A stretch of DNA of 64,000 nucleotides from Colwellia sp. M166 (GCF_024585285.1 NZ_CP040755.1:1612001-1676000); one strand, 5' to 3'; shown: positions 1 through 9,845, counted from the first letter of the stretch. Made by a program: numbers and translations. Notes: generated by a model from the sequence alone, not told the origin.

Positions 1-1
1 T

Positions 2-523
2 AATGCGGAAGAAAAAAAGTTATTTAAAGATGCCATAGGTAAGATAAAACCTATGGTGCAGGACAGAGTACACCCGGTAAAAAGAACCGGCAAGCAGAAA
101 ACCGCTTTAACGAAACAAAAAGATAAAAAAGCCCTAGCTGAGTTTCATTTTTCCGACGAATTTGAACCTGACCTAAATAATCACGGACCGGTCAAATATG
201 TCCGTGATGGTGTCGATAGTTTTGAAGCGAAAAATTTACGCCGAGGACGATATGCCCCCGATTTAATTTTAGACTTACACGGACTTGATCAACAGCAATC
301 AAAACGCGAAATAGCGGCACTACTGGCTGCTTGTGAAAAAGAGCATGCCCAATGTGTTTGTATTGTTCATGGTTTAGGCGGGCGAGTATTAAAAAATAAA
401 GTACCACACTGGCTAGTACAGCACCCGGATGTTATGGCATTTCATCAAGCACCATTAGAATGGGGTGGCAATGGCGCCTTACTGGTTTTAGTGGAATTAA
501 AAGATAAGTTTATTCGAGATTAA
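2..523 (+). CDS. smrB: Endonuclease SmrB (ribosome collision rescue), 5' end outside window
   Basis: Smr-domain endonuclease. E. coli SmrB is recruited to collided ribosomes and cleaves the mRNA between them. The Smr domain shows the DLHGL motif (about 271-285) and the HGLGG loop with the following lysines, and it ends in the family's HQAP..GG.GALLVL segment. An ATG at 53 could be taken as the start, but the same frame is open from base 2. Those upstream codons (NAEEKKLFKDAIGKIKP) match the usual SmrB N-terminus in character, so the gene begins just left of the window and this entry is partial. Its 3' end overlaps the convergent sixA end by about 14 bp. Confidence 0.9.
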   Translation, partial: NAEEKKLFKDAIGKIKPMVQDRVHPVKRTGKQKTALTKQKDKKALAEFHFSDEFEPDLNNHGPVKYVRDGVDSFEAKNLRRGRYAPDLILDLHGLDQQQSKREIAALLAACEKEHAQCVCIVHGLGGRVLKNKVPHWLVQHPDVMAFHQAPLEWGGNGALLVLVELKDKFIRD

Positions 524-992
524 TATCATTAGGCGACACTAAAGTGACAAGTTCACCTTGCATCCGCTCGGTATCGTAGTCAATTTGTGCTACAGAGGCG
601 GTTTGAAATATCGGCATAGCGTTATCACTGGTTAACTCAGCAACTAAATAACTGACTAAAGGCATATGCGAAACCAGTAACACTTTTTGATATTGCTTAT
701 CACTACAAATAGCATCAAGATAATCATGTACATCTTTAGGATTATCTTCAGGCGTTATAAAGTTTACTGTTTCTTTGTAAGCCACATTACCAAGCGCAGT
801 AAGCACAGCATCAGCTGTCTGCTGCGCTCGTAAATAAGGGCTGATAAAAATAGCATCAATTGTAGCGGCGTTTTTTAATAACCACTGGCCGATCATGCTA
901 GCTTCAGTGACACCGTTGGCGGTTAACGGTCTGAGTGCATCAGTTGGAGCAACCATATCGGCTTGGCCATGACGCATAATAAAAATTTGCAT
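510..992 (-). CDS. sixA: Phosphohistidine phosphatase SixA
   Basis: Histidine-phosphatase superfamily protein of 160 residues, the usual SixA length. It removes phosphate from phosphohistidine; targets described in E. coli are the HPt domain of ArcB and the nitrogen phosphotransferase protein NPr. The catalytic R7-H8-G9 motif, the S51-P-Y-L-R55 segment and the second histidine H109 (VSHMP) are all present. The ATG at 992 was chosen because AAGG lies five bases upstream; a GTG two codons earlier is also open but overlaps that ribosome site. It is convergent with smrB, with overlapping 3' ends. Confidence 0.92.
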   Translation of the reverse strand: MQIFIMRHGQADMVAPTDALRPLTANGVTEASMIGQWLLKNAATIDAIFISPYLRAQQTADAVLTALGNVAYKETVNFITPEDNPKDVHDYLDAICSDKQYQKVLLVSHMPLVSYLVAELTSDNAMPIFQTASVAQIDYDTERMQGELVTLVSPNDINLE

Positions 993-1287
993 AAACACCT
1001 TAATTATATCAAATAAAATAATGCTTTTAGCTCTTAGCGAATAACATTAATTTATTAAGTAGTACAACACGCTTTAGCGACATAGCCAAACCACACGATA
1101 GGATTTTATGCCATTTAGCTATAAAATTAAAAATTGCGGCTATAGTAAAGGAATTGTTTATCTTTTATAACAGCTGTTTAGAATAAAATAGACTCATGTT
1201 ATTCCTTAAAGTAATTTAATAGCATAATAAAAATAACACTTAGACCATAGCTAGGCCTTGCTATAGCTAGATTCTGCGAGAGAAAAA

Positions 1288-4083
1288 GTGAAAAAAAGCC
1301 CTAATGACACCAAGCAATATAAAACCATAACATTAGCCAATGGCTTAAGAGTATTATTAGTGCACAATGCGGAATCTAATAAATCTGCTGCAGCACTAGC
1401 AGTCAACGTTGGTCATTTCGATGATCCTAATCACCGACAAGGACTGGCTCATTTTTTAGAGCATATGCTATTTCTTGGCACCAAAAATTTTCCAGATGGC
1501 AGCGAATATCAAAAATTTATTAATGAACATGGTGGTAGTAATAATGCTTGGACCGCAACCGAACATACTTGCTTCTTCTTTGATATTGGATACCAACATT
1601 TTGGCTTAGCCATAGAGCGTTTTGGCGAGTTTTTTACTGCGCCATTGCTTTCAGAAGAGTTTGTTAACAAAGAGCGTAAAAACATTGATGCTGAGTTTAA
1701 ACTCAAGCTTAAAGATGATATTCGACGTCTTTATGATGTCCATAAAGAAACCATTAACCAAGCCCACCCTTTTGCTAAGTTTTCTGTCGGTAGCAGTGAA
1801 ACGCTAGCGGATAAAACCGGTTATAATTTGCGTGATGAGGTATGCAATTTTTTTCAAAATAACTACCAAGCTCATTTTATGACTTTAGTTTTAGAGGGAC
1901 CACAGACCATCGCTAAATTAGAGGCTTTAGCAAACAACCACTTCTCTAAAATAAAATCAGACGGAGTGGCTAAAACAACCATTAGCCAACCACTTTATCG
2001 TCCAGAGCACCAGCAAAAGTGGATATCTGTACAGCCGGTAAAAAACGATCAACAATTGATCATTAGTTTTGCCATGCCTAGTATTGATAAATTCTATCGT
2101 CAAAAACCTGAGTCTATCCTTGCTTATTTAATCGGGCATGAAGGCCCCGGCAGCATATTATCGTTATTAAAAAGCAAGCAATGGGCTTTAGCATTGACCG
2201 CAGGTTCAGGCATAAACGGCTCTAATTTCAAAGACTTCAACATTAGTATTTCCCTCTCTGAACTAGGCAAGAAAAATATTAGCGCTATTATTAGTATCGT
2301 GTTCTCATATCTAAACTTATTGAAGCAAGATCCGCTTCATGAACAATATTATCAAGAAAAAAAAGCCTTAGCAGAATTATCATTTTCTTACCAAGAAAAA
2401 CTATCACCCCTTGATTCTGTCAGCCAACTTGTTATCAATATGCAACATTATCCCCAACAAGATTACATCTTTGGTGATTATGTTATGCAAGGGTTAGATG
2501 AATCAGTGTTCAACACTTTACTAGGTTATATGGTGGCAACCAATGTTCGCATTATTGTTATAGGTAAAAACATTCAAGAAGAATCACATAAAAACACGAG
2601 CAAATGGTATCAAGTACCTTACTCAATCACTGATATCAAACAAGCAAAAATTGAGCAATGGCAACAAGCGCCCTATTTAACTGAATTATCTCTACCCAAT
2701 AAAAACCCTTATATAGTGTCGAAGCCAGAGCTGATCTCTGACGACAGAAAAGAAAATCCCCCTTTAACGCCACCAACAAATATTTGTCAAGAAAGCGGGC
2801 TAAATGTTTGGTTTAAGCAGGATACAAGCTTTAACACCCCAAAAGGTTATATCTATCTCTCCATAGACTCACCTGCGGTCATAGAAAATACCAGCACAAT
2901 CGCAATGACCCGCTTATTTATTGACTTATACAGTGACGCAGTTATAGAAGAGCATTATGATGCTGAGTTAGCAGGCATTCACTATCACCTGTATTCACAT
3001 CAAAGTGGCCTAACATTACAATTATCTGGCATTAGTACCAAGCAAGAGCAACTATTACCTTTATTATTAAATAGCTTAATGCAATGTGACTTTTGCCAAG
3101 AAAAGTTCGAATTATTTAAACAACAGCTACTGAGTCATTGGCACAATGCAGAAAACAGCAAATCAATTTCACAGCTATTTGCTAATCTTAGTGCCACAAT
3201 GCAACCTAAAAGCCCTAGTAGTCACACCTTAATTAATGCCCTGCAACAGGTCGAATTTAATCAGTTTAAAAGTTTTATAACACAAATTTTTCAGCATACG
3301 GCCATAGATGTACTCATCCATGGTAATTGGTCAAGACAGTCAGCAGACAATATCATTGCCGACATTAAAACCATATTTAAGGGAAAGTTATCACATAAAA
3401 ATCAAGTGAAAATTCCTTGTATTGATATACAAGGACAAGGAACATTGACTATACCGATGGAGTTACCCGAACACGATCATGCCGCGGTTCTCTATTACCC
3501 TATGCCGAAAAAAGATTTACACACGGTGGCATTAACCATGCTAACCAATCAGCTATTATCACCTATTTTTTTCCAAGAAATGCGCACAGAAAAACAATAC
3601 GGATATTTGGTTGGTGTCGGTTTTATCCCTATTAATCGTTATCCGGGTATTGCTTTCTATATTCAATCTCCGCATACCAACTCAGCCACTTTAATAGCAG
3701 CAATGGACAGCTTCATTGCTAAAGCAAGCGACTATATAGCCGAGCTACCTAAGGAGCATTGGCAACACCTACAATTTGGCCTAGCAAGTCAACTACAAGA
3801 AAAAGATACTAATCTAAGAATAAAAAGCCAACGTTATTGGGCGGCAATTTGCAATAAAGAAGCCTCTTTTACAGAAAAGCAAAAGCTTATTGCAATCATT
3901 GAAAGTGCATCAATAAATGATGTCGCTAAATTCCTGCAACAGTATTTTAATGGCGCAAAAGCTAAGGATCGCTTGTCTTTACTCAGTTATGAGAATAGCG
4001 CTCAGTTAGAGAAAATGGCCAATAACTTAATAAATAATGACAATATCTCAACTTTATTAAAAAAGTGTCAAAAAAAATATTAG
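1288..4083 (+). CDS. Insulinase-family (M16A, pitrilysin/protease III-like) zinc peptidase
   Basis: Single-chain M16 metallopeptidase of 931 residues, close to pitrilysin (about 960). The inverted zinc motif H55-F-L-E58-H59 is followed by the distal glutamate E136 in the ERKNIDAE segment, so the N-terminal domain should be active. The C-terminal half carries the second M16 pair including R..K.YGYLVG, which contacts substrate. E. coli protease III has a signal peptide, but this one starts directly with a hydrophilic stretch, so it is probably cytoplasmic and degrades peptides. The start is GTG with GAGAG upstream. About 290 bp of AT-rich DNA without a gene separates it from sixA. Confidence 0.88.
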   Translation: MKKSPNDTKQYKTITLANGLRVLLVHNAESNKSAAALAVNVGHFDDPNHRQGLAHFLEHMLFLGTKNFPDGSEYQKFINEHGGSNNAWTATEHTCFFFDIGYQHFGLAIERFGEFFTAPLLSEEFVNKERKNIDAEFKLKLKDDIRRLYDVHKETINQAHPFAKFSVGSSETLADKTGYNLRDEVCNFFQNNYQAHFMTLVLEGPQTIAKLEALANNHFSKIKSDGVAKTTISQPLYRPEHQQKWISVQPVKNDQQLIISFAMPSIDKFYRQKPESILAYLIGHEGPGSILSLLKSKQWALALTAGSGINGSNFKDFNISISLSELGKKNISAIISIVFSYLNLLKQDPLHEQYYQEKKALAELSFSYQEKLSPLDSVSQLVINMQHYPQQDYIFGDYVMQGLDESVFNTLLGYMVATNVRIIVIGKNIQEESHKNTSKWYQVPYSITDIKQAKIEQWQQAPYLTELSLPNKNPYIVSKPELISDDRKENPPLTPPTNICQESGLNVWFKQDTSFNTPKGYIYLSIDSPAVIENTSTIAMTRLFIDLYSDAVIEEHYDAELAGIHYHLYSHQSGLTLQLSGISTKQEQLLPLLLNSLMQCDFCQEKFELFKQQLLSHWHNAENSKSISQLFANLSATMQPKSPSSHTLINALQQVEFNQFKSFITQIFQHTAIDVLIHGNWSRQSADNIIADIKTIFKGKLSHKNQVKIPCIDIQGQGTLTIPMELPEHDHAAVLYYPMPKKDLHTVALTMLTNQLLSPIFFQEMRTEKQYGYLVGVGFIPINRYPGIAFYIQSPHTNSATLIAAMDSFIAKASDYIAELPKEHWQHLQFGLASQLQEKDTNLRIKSQRYWAAICNKEASFTEKQKLIAIIESASINDVAKFLQQYFNGAKAKDRLSLLSYENSAQLEKMANNLINNDNISTLLKKCQKKY

Positions 4084-4266
4084 CTTTACCGATACAGAAA
4101 ATAGATATTTTATTGACAAAAACGCCCCTTATTGCCCAATACAATAACACCAAAGATTGACTTAACACCTCACATCATTTGTAATGGGGTGTAGCGCCCA
4201 AAAAAATAATAATAACAGCATACTCAAAGATCTGGGTATGATTTTCACTACCAAAAGGCTGAGTTA

Positions 4267-7200
4267 GTGCTATTGCTTTTTTTTAAAAATAAGTTGATTT
4301 CTAAATTTTATTTAACCTTTTCCATTTTGGTTATATCAGCTTTACTATCCCTTTCAAGTACAGCTACCGCTGCAGAACACAATATCAATCAGCCTCCCCT
4401 AAAGTTTGAAAGTATTTCAATTGCCGAAGGCTTATCGCAAAGCTATGTTTACGACATAGTACAAGATAAAAACGGTTTCATATGGATCGCCACACAAGAT
4501 GGCTTAAACCGTTATGACGGCAAAAATTTTGTCTACTATCGTCACGATAGTACAAATAGAACTTCAATAGCCGACAATTTTATTCGCAAACTATTTATTG
4601 ATAATAAAAACCTACTCTGGGTTGGTACAAATGCAGGCTTAAGCCGTTACGATGAAACCTTAGATAGTTTTGAAAACTTTTTTCATCAAACTGATGATAG
4701 TAGCTCATTAAAAGACAATGAAATTTGGGATATTTATCAAGATCAGCAAAATAGTATTCTGATCTCGACCAAAACTGGTTTACATAAATATGATGTTGAA
4801 AACAAAAATTTCTCTCAAATAAGAATTCGTGGTTTTAATAATGCCTTAAAAGAAATTAAAACCATATATCAAGATAAGAAAGGTAACTATTGGTTAGGCA
4901 CTTATGATAAGGGGATATTCTTAACCAATAGCGCTATGACGTCTGTGGTATCTTTAAATGCGCAAAATAAGTGGCACCTTAATCTTAACGCTAGTGCACT
5001 TTATGACTTAAAGTTTATTGATAACCAATATTGGTTAGGCACTGATAATGGTTTATTTGTTATTTCACAAGATTACCAAATAACCAAGCATTATATAACA
5101 AGTAATAATGATAGTAGTTTGAATATACTGTCAAATAAAGTGCGTTCGATTGAGCAATTAAATGACTCAGCCGTTTGGTTGGGTACTCTAAACGGTTTGA
5201 ATAGTATCAATATACTCACTGATAAGATCACCTCTTATCAAAGCTCACCACATAAAAATGCCTTATCGTTTGATCTTATATTAAAAGTATACAAAGATAA
5301 CTCAGGTAAAATGTGGATCGGCACTAATGGTGGCGGCATTAACACCTTCAATTCTTTGCAATTAAAGATTAACCACGGTTTATTTAATTATGATGATTCT
5401 GGGCAAGCTGTTTATGCTTTTGCTGAAACTTCAGACGGAACGGTTTGGTTTACAACAGATAACGGACAACTCAATAAAATTGCTTCAAACGGAGAAATTA
5501 GCCAAGCTATTATTAAAAACAATAAGCCAATTTCACATTTATTTGTTGATGCAAAAGATAATTTTTGGTTAAAAACAGAACCTAATAACCCTTCAGAACC
5601 TGGTAATCTATATTATTACCAAACAGATAAAGGCAGCCTGACAGAAAACTATGAATGGCAAGAAAAATCAACAAACAATGACTTTAGTAACTTAATATTG
5701 GCAGACGGTAGATTATGGTTTATCGACGAAGCAAAACAATTTTCTTCATTTCATTTAGGTTCTAATAAATTAGAACAAATCGACGATGATAACCAAACCA
5801 TTTACACTGCAATTAAGTATGATAATAACGATAAATTATGGTTAGCTACAACAGATAATAAAATATTATATTACAGCATATCTTCAAAAAAATTCTCTAA
5901 CATTATCACAAGCATTCCTGCTAATTTGCAATTTGGCAATATATCAAATATTGGTCTATCAAAAGATTGGATTTGGCTTGGTTCAAGAGGACAAGGCATT
6001 GCCCTTTATAATAAAAAAATCAAAACAGTGTCGATAATAAATGAGAGTAACCACTTAAGTAACAACTTTATAGCAGACATTATTGTCGATAACCAACAGA
6101 TAGCTTGGGTATCTACCAACAGAGGAGTGAATGCTGTCAATCCTAATACCAAAGTGGTAAAAGCATTTAACAAAGACCTGTTATTAGATAACAATGAGTT
6201 TATTAGTGATAGTGCTATTTTAACGAAAAACGATACCATTTATTTCGGTGGTATTAATGGTTTTCATTCATTTATCCCGAAAGAATTACTCAGCATAAAG
6301 CAAAAATTATCAGCCCCGTATCTCACAAGTATCTTAGTTGCTAACAAAGAGCTTGCTGTTTCAAGTTTAAAACCAAATCAACCTACATTTCCATTCACTT
6401 TAAGCAGCTCACCTAACGCACTGAAAGTGCTGAATTTAACACACAGCCAATCCCCATTCAGTATTGAGTTTATTACACCTAATGTAAAATTATTAGGGCA
6501 TTTAAAATATCGTTATCGTCTTCTTGAGTTAGAAGAAAATTGGATAGATGCTGGTAAAAATAACCAAAGAGCGACATACACTAACCTAAGTCCTGGTGAT
6601 TATGTTTTTGAAGTGCAAGCACTTGATTTACAGAATAACCAAAAAAGTGCAATAAAATCTCTGAACATTACAATCCTGCCCCCTTGGTGGCTATCTCGTA
6701 GTGCCATATTACTTTACAGCCTTATGGCGCTATTAATCATAACCTACATTCTTCAACAAATGCGCCATAAGCGTCTTTATCATCTACAAATAAAGTTAAG
6801 TGAAGAACGTCTTAAATTATCGCTCTGGGGTAGTGGTGATGAAATGTGGGATTGGAACATTAAGAAAGGTAAAATATACCGCTCTAATATATGGGGAATA
6901 CTGGAATTTCCACAAGACGGTAAACGCAATGTCGGTGCCGATCAAACCAATATTCATCAACATGATATCCCAAGAGTTAGAGAAGCGCTAAATCAACATT
7001 TTGAAGATAGTAGCCAACATTTCGAAGCTACCTATCGCGTAAAAGACAAAGACGATAAATGGATTTGGGTACTCGATCGCGGCAAAATTGTTGAGCGCGA
7101 TGAAAAAGACGTTCCAAGTCGAATGACAGGTACCTTAAAAGATATTAGTCAAATTAAGCGTGCCGATGAGCGTTTAAAGCTTTTTGCCAAATGCATTGAG

Positions 7201-8853
7201 AACATTTCCGACGCGATTGTAATTTATGATCGCAAATTCACTGTCGTCGATGTCAATAAAGCATTTCAGCGCATCACAGGAAAGAATAAACTACAAATGC
7301 GCGGCACTCAGCTTAAATTTGAACAATACCCAGATAGTTTTAGCCAGAACATTAAAAAGCACTTAATTACCAAAGGTAACTGGCACGGTGAAATAGAAAA
7401 CTTACGTGATAATGGTGCGCTCTATTTAACCGATTTAAATATCGATATTATTCGTGATGAAGACGGCAATATCTCACACTTTGTTGGTGTGTTTTCTGAT
7501 ATTACCAAACGTAAGCAAACAGAAGCTGAATTAAGAAAACTTGCCAACTCAGATACATTAACAGGACTACCTAATCGCTCATACTTTCAAGCCAATCTAC
7601 AACGATTAGTAAAAAATAAAATTCACCATGCTTTATTAGTTTTTGACTTGGATAACTTTAAAAAAGTCAATGATTCTCTAGGCCATGAAGCAGGCGATGT
7701 TCTATTATGCAAGGTTGCTGAGCGCATTAGGGGATTAGGGCGAAATCAAGACTCTGTTTATCGTTTAGGGGGAGATGAGTTCAGTTTAATTATCGAAGAT
7801 ACCAACGATATTCATACCATCACCAGTATTGCTAAAGAAGTATTAAAATCAATTGCTCTGCCGCTGAGGCTGAAGAGCCAAGAAATAGTCCTTTATAGTA
7901 GCATAGGTATCGTGCTTTACCCTGAAGACGGTACAAACCCACAAGAACTACTTAAAAATGCTGATACGGCGATGTATCATGCGAAAAATGCTGGAGGTAA
8001 TAAGTATCAATTTTTCAGCGACTCGATGAACAAAGCTGCCGTTAAGCGTTTACAAATCGAGAGTCTTATTCGCCATGGCCTCAAAGAAGATTTCTTTTCC
8101 GTGTTCTATCAACCCAAAATTGAAATCGCAACCGGAAAAATAGCCGGTATGGAAGCACTTGTTCGCTTTGAAACCCCAGGTAAAGGTATTATTAGTCCAG
8201 CGATTTTTATTCCAGTTTCAGAAGAAACAGGTCAAATTATTGATATTGGTGAAGTGGTATTACGTAAAGCTTGCTTTGCGACTAAGAAATGGGTTGATGC
8301 TGGACTTTTTGAAGGTCGAATTGCCGTTAACTTATCGGCAGTTCAGTTTACTCAACCTAACCTAGTCGCCATGATCGCGAGTATTTTAAAAGAAAGTAAA
8401 CTAGCGGCCAAATACCTTGAATTAGAAATAACAGAAGGTACGGTAATGGATTCACCACAAAAAGCGATTGATACCATGTTGCAAATTCGTGCGATGGGCA
8501 TCCATTTATCGTTAGATGATTTTGGTACTGGTTATTCTTCACTCGCTTATTTGAAAAAATTCCCTCTCAATACCCTAAAAATTGACAAGGCTTTTGTTGA
8601 TGACATTGAAACCTCAGAGAAAGGCCGAAACATGGTGGCAACCATCGTCACTATCGCGCACAACTTAGGCATGGCAGTGGTAGCAGAAGGTGTTGAAACC
8701 AATCAACAATTAAGCTTTTTGTCTGGCTTACGTTGCGAACAATTGCAAGGTTACTTGTATAGTAAGCCATTACCTGAAAATGACTTTCAAAAATACTTAT
8801 TATCCTTTCAGATCACCAACAAATCGACATCATTTAGTAAAAATACCATTTAG
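4267..8853 (+). CDS. Beta-propeller sensor / PAS-PAS-GGDEF-EAL cyclic-di-GMP protein
   Basis: A 1528-residue one-protein signalling system. A signal peptide (about 1-35) is followed by a periplasmic two-component-regulator propeller region (about 45-700, many W(I/V/L)GT..GL.RYD repeats), a Y_Y_Y domain (about 733-787), a membrane helix (about 812-832), two PAS domains (843-962 and 968-1082), GGDEF (1092-1252) and EAL (1270-1510). Both catalytic signatures are intact: G1168-G-D-E-F and E1296-A-L with D1417-D-F-G-T-G. The protein could therefore make and degrade cyclic di-GMP. Propeller-Y_Y_Y sensors often sense sugars or surface polymers; the ligand here is unknown. The start is GTG. Confidence 0.9.
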   Translation: MLLLFFKNKLISKFYLTFSILVISALLSLSSTATAAEHNINQPPLKFESISIAEGLSQSYVYDIVQDKNGFIWIATQDGLNRYDGKNFVYYRHDSTNRTSIADNFIRKLFIDNKNLLWVGTNAGLSRYDETLDSFENFFHQTDDSSSLKDNEIWDIYQDQQNSILISTKTGLHKYDVENKNFSQIRIRGFNNALKEIKTIYQDKKGNYWLGTYDKGIFLTNSAMTSVVSLNAQNKWHLNLNASALYDLKFIDNQYWLGTDNGLFVISQDYQITKHYITSNNDSSLNILSNKVRSIEQLNDSAVWLGTLNGLNSINILTDKITSYQSSPHKNALSFDLILKVYKDNSGKMWIGTNGGGINTFNSLQLKINHGLFNYDDSGQAVYAFAETSDGTVWFTTDNGQLNKIASNGEISQAIIKNNKPISHLFVDAKDNFWLKTEPNNPSEPGNLYYYQTDKGSLTENYEWQEKSTNNDFSNLILADGRLWFIDEAKQFSSFHLGSNKLEQIDDDNQTIYTAIKYDNNDKLWLATTDNKILYYSISSKKFSNIITSIPANLQFGNISNIGLSKDWIWLGSRGQGIALYNKKIKTVSIINESNHLSNNFIADIIVDNQQIAWVSTNRGVNAVNPNTKVVKAFNKDLLLDNNEFISDSAILTKNDTIYFGGINGFHSFIPKELLSIKQKLSAPYLTSILVANKELAVSSLKPNQPTFPFTLSSSPNALKVLNLTHSQSPFSIEFITPNVKLLGHLKYRYRLLELEENWIDAGKNNQRATYTNLSPGDYVFEVQALDLQNNQKSAIKSLNITILPPWWLSRSAILLYSLMALLIITYILQQMRHKRLYHLQIKLSEERLKLSLWGSGDEMWDWNIKKGKIYRSNIWGILEFPQDGKRNVGADQTNIHQHDIPRVREALNQHFEDSSQHFEATYRVKDKDDKWIWVLDRGKIVERDEKDVPSRMTGTLKDISQIKRADERLKLFAKCIENISDAIVIYDRKFTVVDVNKAFQRITGKNKLQMRGTQLKFEQYPDSFSQNIKKHLITKGNWHGEIENLRDNGALYLTDLNIDIIRDEDGNISHFVGVFSDITKRKQTEAELRKLANSDTLTGLPNRSYFQANLQRLVKNKIHHALLVFDLDNFKKVNDSLGHEAGDVLLCKVAERIRGLGRNQDSVYRLGGDEFSLIIEDTNDIHTITSIAKEVLKSIALPLRLKSQEIVLYSSIGIVLYPEDGTNPQELLKNADTAMYHAKNAGGNKYQFFSDSMNKAAVKRLQIESLIRHGLKEDFFSVFYQPKIEIATGKIAGMEALVRFETPGKGIISPAIFIPVSEETGQIIDIGEVVLRKACFATKKWVDAGLFEGRIAVNLSAVQFTQPNLVAMIASILKESKLAAKYLELEITEGTVMDSPQKAIDTMLQIRAMGIHLSLDDFGTGYSSLAYLKKFPLNTLKIDKAFVDDIETSEKGRNMVATIVTIAHNLGMAVVAEGVETNQQLSFLSGLRCEQLQGYLYSKPLPENDFQKYLLSFQITNKSTSFSKNTI

Positions 8854-8990
8854 TGTCGACTTTATGACACTAAATATTCTGCATAAATAATCCATTAAGC
8901 GCCTTATAAACAAAGGCCTTTCATTAGTGGCACATTTCTCGCTTATACCTTATTGAATTTCAATTAACTTTAATAATAATAAGGAATAAC

Positions 8991-9302
8991 ATGCTTAGTT
9001 CAATCATTCTTTCTTTCGCAATGTCTGCGACACCTACTACTGAAATCACCAATGAAGCCTTTATCGTTGAGGAAGTTGGCACAAAGCGTAGTCAAGTAAG
9101 AATTGGCACTAAACGTAGCCAAGTTCGTATCAATACTCAAGAGCTCACAGTAGCAGAAATTGGAACCAAACGCAGCCAAGTAAGAATTGGCACTAAACGT
9201 AGCCAAGTTCGCATCAACAGCCAAGAATTAGCAGTCGAAGAAGTTGGAACCAAACGCAGTCAAGTAAGAATTGGTACTAAACGTAGTCAAGTTCGTATCT
9301 AG
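8991..9302 (+). CDS. Small protein with six identical GTKRSQVRI repeats, unrecognised
   Basis: A 103-residue protein I do not recognise. After a mildly hydrophobic N-terminus (about 1-16) and a short acidic stretch come three 28-residue modules. Each has two tandem GTKRSQVRI nonapeptides followed by an acidic linker (NTQELTVAEI, NSQELAVEEV); the last module ends on the second nonapeptide. Module starts at 9078, 9162 and 9246 give an exact 84-bp period. All differences between the six DNA copies are synonymous (for example aga/cgt, att/atc, ggc/gga/ggt), so the frame is really translated and selected. AAGGA lies upstream of the ATG. The repeats are very basic with dibasic KR sites and the linkers acidic. 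No function is proposed as established. Confidence 0.8.
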   Translation: MLSSIILSFAMSATPTTEITNEAFIVEEVGTKRSQVRIGTKRSQVRINTQELTVAEIGTKRSQVRIGTKRSQVRINSQELAVEEVGTKRSQVRIGTKRSQVRI

Positions 9303-9310
9303 GAGCGTTT

Positions 9311-9415
9311 ATGATCAACTTAATCAAATCATTATTTGTGAACAAAGCGACAGAAAACGCGATTGCAGCAGGTATTGAAATTAAAGAAATGCCTGCCAGT
9401 ACTTGGTGGAGTTAA
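9311..9415 (+). CDS. 34-residue peptide coupled to the repeat-protein gene
   Basis: A very short open frame whose product starts MINLIKSLFVNK and ends MPASTWWS. The stop codon TAG of the preceding repeat protein is part of the TAGGAG ribosome site of this frame, and only eight bases separate the two, so translation is probably coupled. It has an amphipathic, lysine-containing N-terminus and a hydrophobic WWS tail. Roles such as a ribosomally made peptide precursor or partner of the repeat protein are guesses. Two stem-loops follow (9412-9433 and 9442-9481), consistent with the end of a two-gene transcript. Confidence 0.6.
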   Translation: MINLIKSLFVNKATENAIAAGIEIKEMPASTWWS

Positions 9416-9481
9416 GCGTTAAGAAGCGCTTAACAGGCAATAAATAGACACTTCGCGACAAGGAAGTTAGCGTGTTTATTT
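9412..9481 (+). terminator. Two consecutive stem-loops after the small-peptide genes
   Basis: The first hairpin pairs TTAAGCG with CGCTTAA (loop of 8) and starts inside the stop codon of the 34-residue peptide. The second pairs AAATAGACAC with GTGTTTATTT (one G-T wobble) and contains an inner ACTTC/GAAGT stem. No strong T-run follows beyond TTTATTT, so termination or mRNA 3'-end protection is inferred. Confidence 0.45.
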
Positions 9482-9524
9482 GAACTTTAATCGTTACGTG
9501 CAAATAAATCAGGAGTAGTTAAAA

Positions 9525-9728
9525 TTATGCCGAAAATAATAAACAGTCAAAACCAAAGCGCTGATATGTTTTTAAACGTTTATTAATACAAAACATTGGC
9601 CAAATAAAAGGGCCAAACATCAAACCAGCCATTGCCCATCGTTTAGCACCCAAGCCACTACTTACCGCCTGACAATAAAAAAATATAGAAAAGACAATAC
9701 CTAATACGGTTATCAGTAACAAAAACAC
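9525..9728 (-). CDS. Small predicted inner-membrane protein
   Basis: A 67-residue hypothetical protein, mostly membrane-embedded: one helix at about 1-25 and a second hydrophobic stretch at about 32-47. Between them lies the motif KRWAMAGLMFGPFIWPMF, which resembles small uncharacterised proteins of marine gammaproteobacteria. The start is GTG with AGGT eight bases upstream. It is convergent with the repeat-peptide genes and separated from fadJ by the terminator at 9817-9845. Function unknown. Confidence 0.5.
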   Translation of the reverse strand: MFLLLITVLGIVFSIFFYCQAVSSGLGAKRWAMAGLMFGPFIWPMFCINKRLKTYQRFGFDCLLFSA

Positions 9729-9816
9729 AGCTTTACCTAGTGAGAGAAATAAAATTTATGCAATATTAGCACTTGCTATATACGCGTATGTTAACAAGTG
9801 TAGAGTATTTATTCAA

Positions 9817-9845
9817 AAAAAAAAGAGGCAACGAATTGCCACTTT
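9817..9845 (-). terminator. Rho-independent terminator of fadIJ
   Basis: Read on the minus strand this is GGCAA, loop TTCG, TTGCC, then TC and a run of ten T. It is a textbook intrinsic terminator with a stable UUCG tetraloop, about 75 bp past the fadJ stop codon. Confidence 0.85.

Noticed and set aside
4084..4266. Possible terminator ACACCTC...GGGGTGT after the M16 peptidase
   Set aside because: The stem has a mismatch and a long loop and no T-run directly follows; too weak to list.
9000..9224. Antisense frame (74 residues) in the repeat-peptide gene
   Set aside because: Synonymous differences between copies support the plus-strand frame; the antisense frame is only its shadow.
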